A stretch of 64,000 nt of DNA from Haliscomenobacter sp. (GTDB lineage Bacteria; Bacteroidota; Bacteroidia; Chitinophagales; Saprospiraceae). Below, in pieces: positions 54,838-62,760 of this stretch. The notes under the pieces are model-generated. The model was not told the DNA's origin and ran no database searches. It saw only the letters and a program-made list of their open reading frames with translations. Both the position numbers and the translations under genes were made by a program. Position 1 is the stretch's first letter. Each line of letters opens with the position of its first letter. The stretch is taken from contig JADJPL010000016.1 in the NCBI GenBank assembly GCA_016713275.1, positions 101,441 to 165,440 on the forward strand. Reading direction: 5' to 3'.

Positions 54838-56882
54838 ATGCAGGCAAACACAAACACATCCCTTCGCGCGGCAGACAACATCCGGATTCTGGCGGCGGCT
54901 ATGGTAGAAAAAGCCAAATCCGGCCATCCGGGCGGGCCTATGGGCGGGGCGGATTTCATGCATATTCTGTATTCGGAGTTCCTTCAGTACGACCCCCAGG
55001 ACATGGCCTGGCCGCTTCGCGACCGCTTTTTCCTGGACGCGGGGCACATGTCGGCCATGCTCTATGCGGGGCAGGCCCTGCTGGGCAACTTCAGTCTGGA
55101 AGACCTCCGGCATTTCCGGCAGTGGGGCTACCCTACCCCGGGCCACCCCGAGCTCGACGTAGCCCGCGGCATTGAGAACACCTCCGGTCCGCTGGGGCTA
55201 GGCCATACCTTCGGCATCGGCGCCGCCATTGCCGAGCGTTTCCTCGCCGCCCGGTTTGGGGAAGTCGTGGCCCACAAAACCTATATCTACATCTCCGACG
55301 GCGGCGTGCAGGAGGAGATCTCCCAGGGCGCAGGGCGCCTGGCAGGCCACCTGGGACTGGGCCATATCGTCATGTTTTACGACGCCAACGACATCCAGCT
55401 CTCCACCGAAGTGGAGGAAGTAACCAGTGAAGACACCGCCAAAAAATACGAAGCCTGGGGCTGGCACGTGCTCACCATCGCCGGCAACGACCACGACGCC
55501 ATCCGCGCCGCACTGAAAGCGGGCATCGAAGAAACCGAACGCCCCACCCTCATCATCGGCAAAACCATCATGGGCAAAGGCGTGGTGCTGGAAGACGGCG
55601 CCAACTACGAAGGACAGGTGGAGCTCCACGGCAAACCGCTGGGCGAGTCCAAAGCCTCTTTCGCCAAAACCATCGAAGCCCTCGGCGGCGACCCCGCCAA
55701 CCCCTTCCAGATCTTCCCGGAAGTGGAGGCGTTTTATAAAGACGTCGTAGCCGAAAAAGCAGCCGCTGCCAAGGCCCGCAAAGCGGAATACAACGTATGG
55801 AAAGCAGCCAACGCTGCGCCGGCGGCCAAGCTGGAGCAGTTTTTGCCGGTACCCTGCCCGACCTCAAATGGGACGAGATCCAGCAGGCGCCCAACAACGC
55901 CACCCGCAACGCCTCCGCTACGGTGTTGTCGTACCTGGCCGACCACGTCGAAAACCTGATCGTCGCCTCGGCCGACTTGTCCAACAGCGATAAGACCGAC
56001 GCATTTCTCAAGGAAAAAGCGCCCTTCAAGCGGGGCGACTTCTCGGGGGCTTTCCTTCAGGCGGGCGTAGCCGAACTCACCATGTCGGCAGTAGCCACGG
56101 GCATGGCCCTCCACGGCGGCGTCATCCCGGCCTGCGCGACCTTCTTCGTGTTCTCCGACTACATGAAGCCCGCCATCCGCGTAGCGGCGCTCATGGAACA
56201 ACAGGTGATTTTCATCTGGACGCACGACGCCTTCCGCGTGGGCGAAGACGGCCCCACCCACCAGCCGGTGGAGCAGGAAGCGCAGATCCGCCTCCTGGAG
56301 ACCCTGCAAAACCACTCCGGCCACAACAGCTTCCTGGCGCTGCGCCCCGCCGACGCCCAGGAGACCACCGCGTGCTGGAAACTGGCTCTTGAAAACCGCC
56401 ATAGCCCCAGCGGGCTGATCCTCTCCCGCCAAAACGTGAAAGACGCACCCACCCTGCCCGGCAGCACCCGCTTCGCCGATGCGCAACGCGCCGCGCAAGG
56501 CGCCTATATCGTGCAGGACTGCGACGGCGCGCCCGACGTGGTCCTCGTGGCCAACGGCTCGGAAGTGAGCACCCTGGTCGCCGGCGCCGAGCGGCTTACC
56601 GCGAACCACGGGCTAAAAATCCGCATCGTTTCCGCGCCCAGCGAGGGCCTCTTCCGCAACCAACCGGTAAGCTACCAAAACGACGTGCTCCCCGCCGCTA
56701 TCCCCACCTTCGGGATGACGGCCGGCCTGGCCATCAACCTGCGCGGCCTCGCTGGCCCCCACGGCAAAGTCTGGGGCCTGAACCACTTCGGGTACTCGGC
56801 GCCGTACACAGTGCTGGATGAGAAGTTTGGATTTACAGCGGAGAACGTAGAGCAACAAGTACTCGCCTATTTAGGCAAATAG
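54838..56882 (+). CDS. tkt: Transketolase, one-base frame break
   Basis: This cytosolic TPP enzyme of about 681 residues belongs to the non-oxidative pentose phosphate pathway. The N-terminal part has KSGHPGGPMGGADF, GPLGLGHTFGIGAAIAERF and the TPP region ISDGGVQEEISQGAGRLAGH, where the usual GDG reads SDG. The central part has the catalytic Glu region (FSGAFLQAGVAELTMSAVAT) and EDGPTHQPVEQ. The C-terminal domain ends VEQQVLAYLGK. A T5 run at 55840-55844 is one short; T6 joins KLEQFFAGTLPDLKWDEI across the frames. The start at 54838 follows a good -7 box. The SDG variant is worth noting but not proof of lost activity. Confidence 0.9.
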
Positions 56883-56910
56883 CATCGCATCCGCCGGATG
56901 CGGATGGCAC

Positions 56911-56948
56911 AAAAAAAAAAGCCCCGGGATTTTGCACCCGGGGCTTTT
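56911..56948. terminator. Bidirectional rho-independent terminator
   Basis: A10 - GCCCCGGG - ATTTTGCA - CCCGGGGC - TTTT: a perfect 8-bp G/C stem between an A tract and a T tract. It lies between convergent transketolase and RRM genes and can serve both. Confidence 0.9.
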
Positions 56949-57001
56949 CACCCTTTATCGTATTCATGCCGGCCTAAGCCGGATAAAAACCATAGGCAAG
57001 A

Positions 57002-57301
57002 TTAGTACCGGTTGTTGCCGCCGCCGCCGCGGTTGTACCCGCCGCCGCTTCCGCGGTCTTCGCGAGGTTCAGCCACTTTCACGACGATGGTTCTGCCGTC
57101 CAGCTCGCTGTCGTTGAGTTCAGCGATGGCTTTGCGGGCCTCGGAGTCGTTGGGCATTTCGACAAAGCCAAACCCCTTGGAGCGGCCAGTCAATTTGTCG
57201 GTAATTACATTGGCGGAGGTAACTTCGCCAAATGCTTCGAACGTTTCCCGAAGGTCGTCCGACTGAGTATCAAAACTCAGTTTTGCTGCAAAAATGTTCA
57301 T
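57002..57301 (-). CDS. Small RRM RNA-binding protein
   Basis: This 99-residue protein has a single RNA-recognition motif: RNP2 is NIFAAKLSF and RNP1 is KGFGFVEM, followed by a Gly/Arg/Asn-rich tail (RGSGGGYNRGGGGNNRY). Such proteins in Bacteroidota bind RNA and resemble cyanobacterial cold-shock RRM proteins. It has a long AT-rich upstream region (57302-57540) that may carry a 5' leader. The gene is intact. Confidence 0.9.
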   Translation of the reverse strand: MNIFAAKLSFDTQSDDLRETFEAFGEVTSANVITDKLTGRSKGFGFVEMPNDSEARKAIAELNDSELDGRTIVVKVAEPREDRGSGGGYNRGGGGNNRY

Positions 57302-58250
57302 TGTACAAAAAAATTGAAATAAAAAAACACGAGAACTCCCTTTTCAGGGCATCATTTGCAGGGAAAAAGTAGACAAAAGAGGCAAGGAAGAAAACTGAAG
57401 ACAGGAAACCGGTTGAACCAACCTTAGCTTGCAAACCTGATGAAAAACGAATTCCTAAACAAAAAATGCGTCACTTTGAAGCACTCATAAGAATAACGGG
57501 ACAAAGGTAAGGGGTTTGGAGCGTAAATCCTAATTTTTTTTCGGCGGATGTAAAAACCCTATCTTCGCAACCTCGCAACCTCGCAACTTCGTAACCTCGT
57601 AACCTCGCAACTTCGTAACCTCGCAACCTCGTAACTTAAAAAAGCCCAGACCCTTTCTCAGAGTCTGGACCTTGAACCAAGGGTTTGGGAATTTTCACTT
57701 TGGGCCACAGGGCACGGTAATCCGATTTAGGGTAAAAGGGACTTAGCCGTTTGCTTAAAGCGAATACGATCCCTATTCTTTTGTTTGAGGAAAAAGGTGA
57801 CGGGAGGGAGGGGATTTTTTTTGAGTTGGGGCAGAATACGGGGATGAACAGACGTTTGGGTTTGTGTTTATGGCAGTGATTGGGGTGTTGGGGCATTTGA
57901 AGGGGAGAATGCCATGGCCCTTTGTTTGAAACTGCGATGGGGAAATAAAATTCGGAAAAAAGTTAGAGGGCACGCGTTTATGGAAGCTAGTTATAATAAA
58001 GAAGGAAGTTTCCCGAGATTTAAGACCAACCAGAATAAATTCGTGAGCCGCCTCCTTCTGGATTTTCCTTTTCTCAAAGCTTTTTAGTACATTTATGCCA
58101 ACGAAGGAAAACTAATGCATGGAAGTGCTGTTAATGAATTTTGTCTGTTACCACGTTTTGATTTTGTGTACCAGGAAGCTATAAGCTAACACCAATCGGC
58201 ATTACTTCTGCGCAACCTTATTTAGATTTTAAGGCATCAAATCTAATATT
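57302..58250. other. Gene-free transition from core to AT-rich accessory DNA
   Basis: It contains the RRM leader, an 8-nt repeat array (57562-57637), an inverted pair CCCAGACCCTT/AAGGGTTTGGG at about 57643-57692, and then AT-rich DNA. Short open frames at 57636-57973 look like chance. I see no gene. Confidence 0.5.
57562..57637. repeat. 8-nt tandem repeats, copy 4
   Basis: About nine units of CGCAACCT/CGTAACCT/CGCAACTT. This array marks the point where base composition shifts to AT-rich. Confidence 0.88.
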
Positions 58251-58976
58251 ATGAAACCGGATTTTCCATATGAAAAATTGAAAATTGGGATAGGTTGTTT
58301 TTTTACACATGCAACGGAAGATAAAAATATTGTTAGAGAAATATATTTACAATTAAAGAAAAATGGGATTGAGCCATGGTTGGATGAAATAAATCTACCT
58401 CCTAGACCAAATGGGACGATGAGATAAAAAACGCTATTAAAAATCTAGAATATTCTTAGCCTGCATCTCTCTGGAAATAGTGTTTCCAAAAGCGGTTATA
58501 TACAAAGGAATTAAAAATGGCCCTAAGCCGAACTAGAACAAAAACCCCCTGGCCATATTTATTTTATTCCAGTTTTAGTCGAGGCTGTTGATCTTCCTAA
58601 TATTTCAGCGGGGACGATCAATCTAAGAGACTATCAAGCCGTCAATATTTCAAGCAATGATGGCTTAGAAATGCTAATTAATCACATAAAAAATCAATTA
58701 AACCTAATCGACAATGTTGAAAAGAAAGAAAAACCAGAATTTAATAAATTAAGGAACCACATCATGAACGGTAGGCTAAAAGAAGCCTTAAAAGAATTAG
58801 CAGGAAACCTTGAAAATTCTAATCAAAGTGAGTTTAACAGTATAATCCTTCTTACCTCAAGGTTCAATGCATTATCTGAAAATTTTAACTTAGGATTGAT
58901 CTCATTTGAAGAATATTCTATTTCTTCAAACCAAATCACATATGCCCTCCTGGAATTTTTGAATAGAAGGGAATAG
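58251..58976 (+). CDS. TIR-domain effector fused to effector-associated domain 11, several frame breaks
   Basis: Starting at ATG 58251 the frames give a TIR domain in order: KIGIGCFFTHATEDKNIVRE with IYLQLKKNGIEPWLDEINLP; then DDEIKNAIKN; then LACISLEIV; then SKSGYIQ; then HIYFIPVLVEAVDLPNISAG and NLRDYQAVNI. The last frame continues without break into FNKLRNHIMNGRLKEALKEL and SIILLTSRFNALSENFNLGL, then ISFEEYSISSNQITYALLEF, a clear EAD11. At least four one-base indels lie between about 58425 and 58545. TIR effectors in such fusions usually cleave NAD or make cyclic ADP-ribose products when triggered, and EADs recruit them to other components. The corrected length is about 242 residues. It may be a decayed gene or poor sequence. 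Confidence 0.78.
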
Positions 58977-59069
58977 CAATTATTAAAAAAGCTATCCCAA
59001 ATTTCCGGATATTTGCAACGATAAATCCACGCTATATATTCGGAATAAAAAAATATAAAATACCATGTT

Positions 59070-60089
59070 TTAACAAAGCCTAGGAATACCTGGCCTTTCT
59101 GGTTTAAAAAGTCTCGATTTCCCCCCGTTTCGATCCAACAAAACACGTCCATTAAGATGCCTTTCAGAAATACAACCTATGATACAGCTGTCCTTTCCCT
59201 AGTGGATGTCGCCTTAAGAATCAAGCATATCATCAGCCGTTGTTCCATCAACGACTAATACCATTTTACCTTCGTTAACCAAATCAATAGGCTCTAAACC
59301 GAGCATTTCACAACCAAATGACACTTCATTTTGGATTGGAATTTGGTTGTATTGAATTTCTATATCCACATTAGATGCGGTTGCAATGTCAATCAACACC
59401 CCAGACAATCCACCTCTTGACGGATCACGCATACAATGAATATAAGGATAATATAGGTGCACAAACGGTATTATTAAATCGGCCAAAGCAGCAGTATCAG
59501 AAAACACACGGCTTTCGAATCCAAGTCCTTCCCGAGCCGATAAAACTGCTAGTGCATGCGAGCCAATTTGCCCAGTTACAATTATAACATCACCAATTCG
59601 TGCGTTCGAAACTGGAAAATTATATTCAAAGCTTATTATTGGAACTCCGACTCCTGTAGTATTAATAAAAATAAAAGGCTTTTGACCCCCAACATTAAAG
59701 GTTTTTGTGTCTCCGGCAATTATTTTAAGGAATTTTATCGGCTAAGTTTTAATATCGTTTAATATTCGCTCAAGGTCAATAACCGGGAATCCCTCAGAAA
59801 TAATTAAACTTAAAGTAAGATATTTTGGAATTCCCCCAGAAGCAAGAATATCATTGACAGTGCCCGCCACTGAAAGCTCCCCTATACTAGTGTTTGGGAA
59901 AAAAGGAGGATCAACAATAAACGAATCCGTAGAAATAATCAGGTGTTGCTCTTCAATGGGGACTATACTCGCATCCTCAAGAGGATCGAGGATGTAGTTG
60001 TTAAATCTGCTTAGGATTTGTTGGCGGACAAACCTATCCATCGCTGCGCCGCCATCGCCCAAGATTCCAGATACTAATTCATTTTCCAT
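59070..60089 (-). CDS. hypE: HypE-type hydrogenase maturation protein, several frame breaks
   Basis: Read through breaks, this gives about 339 residues, the usual HypE length. N-terminal: DGGAAMDRFVRQQILSRF, LIISTDSFIVDPPFFPNTSI, GELSVAGTVNDILASGGIPK. Middle: LKIIAGDTKTF, GDVIIVTGQIGSHALAVLSA, IHCMRDPSRGGLSGVLIDIA, FGCEMLGLEPIDLVNEGKMV. C-terminal: KDSCIIGCISERHLNGRVLL and the invariant ending PRLC, whose terminal Cys carries the carbamoyl/cyano group in HypE. An in-frame TAG lies at about 59742, and a compensated pair of slips at about 59190-59215. ATG 60089 overlaps the preceding cysteine hydrolase by 11 nt. In the family HypE with HypF makes the cyanide ligand of NiFe hydrogenase; no other hyp gene is in the window. 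Confidence 0.75.
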
Positions 60090-60630
60090 TTTCAAGTTCT
60101 GCTATTGCATTATTTAAACTCCAAACCTCCCCAACATAGTCTTTTATCCACTTAAGAGCTTGAATTTTCTTCTCTTCCCTTGTAGATAAGACGCATTCTT
60201 CAATAGCTATTGGGTTATAGCCTCTGAAATGAGCGTCGGCGGCGGTGGTCATTATGCATATTTGAGTCTGCATCCCTGTTAGATACAGATTTTGGATACC
60301 CAAATTGGAAAGTTTGAAATGAAGATCTGTTTCAAAAAAAGCACTATGCTTTTCTTTAAATATGATTTCTCCTCTCAATGGCAATAGCTCATCAATTATT
60401 TCCGCTCCTTCTGTTCCTTTAACACAATAACGATCACCAAAGCGTTTAAATTGAGAATCATTCTCATTCAGGGCAAAACATAAATAATAAATGGGGTACC
60501 CTAAATTATGGAATGTATCAATCAATACATGAAGAAAACCTAGCATAGAAGAGACTTTTTCTCTCCGCTCTGGATGGTGACACAGATCCTTTTGCATATC
60601 AATAACAAGCAATGCATTTTGCATGGGCAT
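60079..60630 (-). CDS. Isochorismatase/nicotinamidase-like cysteine hydrolase
   Basis: This 183-residue cytosolic hydrolase has a catalytic triad of the family: D11 (LLVIDMQKDL), K92 or K94 (IIFKEKHSAFF) and C125 (LTGMQTQICIMTTAADAHFR). The family includes nicotinamidase and isochorismatase. The substrate is unknown; a nicotinamidase-like role would be notable next to a TIR gene, but nothing here proves it. It overlaps the hypE start by 11 nt (translational coupling). Unlike its neighbours it has no frame break. Confidence 0.85.
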   Translation of the reverse strand: MPMQNALLVIDMQKDLCHHPERREKVSSMLGFLHVLIDTFHNLGYPIYYLCFALNENDSQFKRFGDRYCVKGTEGAEIIDELLPLRGEIIFKEKHSAFFETDLHFKLSNLGIQNLYLTGMQTQICIMTTAADAHFRGYNPIAIEECVLSTREEKKIQALKWIKDYVGEVWSLNNAIAELENGK

Positions 60631-60736
60631 AATTTGACATCAATCTGTGCAGTAAACAATATTCAAGTCCACACAATTGATTTCGTTTTTAATTAATAAA
60701 GTCTATTTAACTCACATTAACCTCTTCTTCTACTTA

Positions 60737-60940
60737 TCAAAATTTTGCTAAAACCTGTTTCAAAATACGAATAAGACCTGCCAGCTTAACCTTTGATTGG
60801 CCTTTGTTTCGATAGTACTCACATAACTCGGCTAAACTTCCTTTTCGAGTCCTGGCCAGTTCGATATCCACCGCTTTCGATGGCCCTCTCAGATTTTGAA
60901 ATAGTTTATGGTCAACCCCAAAACCCAACTCTTGAAACAA
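60737..60940 (-). CDS. Short basic open frame, unrecognised
   Basis: This 67-residue frame (KLFQNLRGPSKAVDIELART and RKGSLAELCEYYRNKGQSKV with KLAGLIRILKQVLAKF) is helical and basic. It could be the tail of a transposase or a DNA-binding protein, but I recognise no motif. The surrounding 60631-60736 and 60941-61018 are AT-rich and empty. Confidence 0.35.
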   Translation of the reverse strand: MFQELGFGVDHKLFQNLRGPSKAVDIELARTRKGSLAELCEYYRNKGQSKVKLAGLIRILKQVLAKF

Positions 60941-61018
60941 AATAATCTATTCTGCAAAAACAAATTGAAACCTAAACAATTTAAAAATATTGAAAAAAAA
61001 GAAGGTTAGTGAGAACGC

Positions 61019-62310
61019 TTAGCCATCCCATATTTGCAATCTGTTGAAAATGGGAATAAATACCTCCCTGAATTTTGACTGAAGCAAAGCATTTAATTTT
61101 TCATTTGCTTTTAATTCATGCATCTGATACAAAACAAATCTGTTTAGCTCAGCATCGGGCCTTTGTTCTGTTATTGAATTGAATTCTTGATTAGAAATCT
61201 CCAAGCTAAAAATTTTAAAAAAAAGATAATAAGTGTCCCTTTTTAAAATGACCGTGTCCTGATATTTTAACCTTTTCATGTCAACAGACAATCCAAGCTT
61301 ACCTTTTATTTCCCTTATAGCTGCTTGAGTCCATGCTCTTTCTGGAAGACAATTGTCTTTATCAAGTAATTCCATCTGCTGAAACAAATCGCTGATTCCC
61401 TTTCCAATGGACCCGCCAGGAAACGCCACTCAATTTTAGAATTTCCGATAGCTTGTCATAATAGCCTCTAATCAAGGTTGGGTTCGAAAAAGACCTCAAA
61501 ACATCTTGCTCTGTAATTCTCCCGCTAATATTCGAAAATTTAGCTCTATCACCGGAAGAGTTCAATTCTGTTCTTTTTGAAGTAGAGAATAATTTTTATC
61601 ACAACAGGAGTTATGCAAAACCACTAAAACAACAGGAAAACAATAATCCAAACCTTTCGTGGCGTTAAGGAATTCGTCAAGAAAAGATCGCTTTAAAATA
61701 CCCTTAAATTGAAAATTTTCTTCCTTGCATCCACCATATAAAATATATTCATTAATCGGAATGCTAAGCTCACAAATTCGATCAAAGGCGACTGACAACT
61801 GATTATAAGGAGAAGTCCCTTCCATAACTTCGGTGTAATACACATCTCTTGTGCTTTCCCCAGGTAATAATGGTGCTGTTCTAACAATTCCCGTCTTACC
61901 AGCGAGTTTATTTCCAACAAATGGTAGATTTCCATCAAATTCCAATAACTCCCAAAAACCTCTATTAATTATTTCACCCCTGTAAATGTTAATTAAATAT
62001 ATTAGCAACTCTTTTCCTTGGTCCTTCCATCTGTTAGCGCGGTTCACTCGCATCTCTTTCGTCAAGAATTGATCGAATAATTTTTAAAGAAGGAAATACA
62101 ATTTTCAAAATACGCCATGGTTTATTTTTTCGCTCTCGCAAAGCTGCCATTAAAAAACGCTTGGTCTCCTCGTGTGTAATGCCAATGATGTAAACCTCCT
62201 CTGCCTCTGCTAGCCTACGAACAAATCTTTGTTTTGGACTGACATCTAGGGTGTCTCTCTTTTCAAGATATGTCCAATGATAAGGAACATAATTTTCCCC
62301 ATTGAAATTC
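61019..62310 (-). pseudogene. Unrecognised protein of about 430 residues split over several frames
   Basis: Successive frames on the minus strand join into one protein. ENYVPYHWTYLEKRDTLDVS and RFVRRLAEAEEVYIIGITHE with RILKIVFPSLKIIRSILDER (62300-62050); then GKELLIYLINIYRGEIINRG and TSPYNQLSVAFDRICELSIP with YCFPVVLVVLHNSCC (62030-61570); then NSSGDRAKFSNISGRITEQD (61560-61440); then FPGGSIGKGISDLFQQMELL to the end LLQSKFREVFIPIFNRLQIW (61430-61019). At least three indels separate the parts. No known domain is evident to me; a pattern of helices and a Cys pair (HNSCCDK) is seen. Its position near TIR-EAD11 makes a conflict-system component possible. A start codon is not clear. Confidence 0.5.
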
Positions 62311-62341
62311 TATTATCCTGATGCAAAAAAATTATAAAAGA

Positions 62342-62760
62342 TCAAATGGTTTTTAGTCTGTCAAAATACTTAAACAAATTAAGAATGAAAAAAGGATTAC
62401 TCTCATGATTTGTTAACGAGTAGTATATCACCTCTATGTCTCTCAATAAAATATTGATTATATCATTTTCCTTATTTGAATAACTGGCTTTTCTCGAATT
62501 TAGATAAGAAATAAAATCCTTTTCAACTGCGAAGGGTTTTTCAAGCGAATCAAAAATAATTTTTGATAACTTTTCCTTTATCTGTGTTGAAATAAAAAAA
62601 TGATCCTTATCAGAAAAAGACATATAGTGCTTAGCCAAATCAGTTGCAATATTATAAATATAACAATATCGACCAACAACCTTAATTCTTGGATCATCTT
62701 CCCAATGGATAGCGATTCCTATATTAAATTCATTTTTTTAGCCTCTAGCTGACATAAATT
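62342..62760 (-). pseudogene. Fragmented protein with faint class III nucleotide-cyclase resemblance
   Basis: On the minus strand, after a frame change at an A7 run near 62735, the sequence reads NEFNIGIAIHWEDDPRIKVV and GRYCYIYNIATDLAKHYMSF with KDHFFISTQIKEKLSKIIFD, then a helical tail to LNLFKYFDRLKTI. The order IGIxIH - G - N-x-A - S-x-x-x-x-x-L recalls the second half of class III cyclase domains, in which such proteins are also tied to EADs. Key catalytic residues cannot be confirmed. Upstream pieces (RWELLPLFFEKEPNEKSTFT, 62860-62765) belong to the same region. Confidence 0.3.

Noticed and set aside
57636..57973. Overlapping minus-strand frames of 66-86 residues
   Set aside because: Low-complexity P/S/K-rich products, no start context, no motif; likely chance frames.
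59070..59520. An internal deletion of about 45 residues in HypE
   Set aside because: The missing C-terminal part was found in the same region (59070-59190) ending PRLC, so compensated single-base slips explain the stop at 59214.
29772..59744. Reassignment of TAG to an amino acid, suggested by in-frame TAG in the U32 and hypE genes
   Set aside because: Several intact genes here end with TAG (for example the Crp-like regulator and arsM), and hypE carries other slips, so local errors or mutations are simpler.
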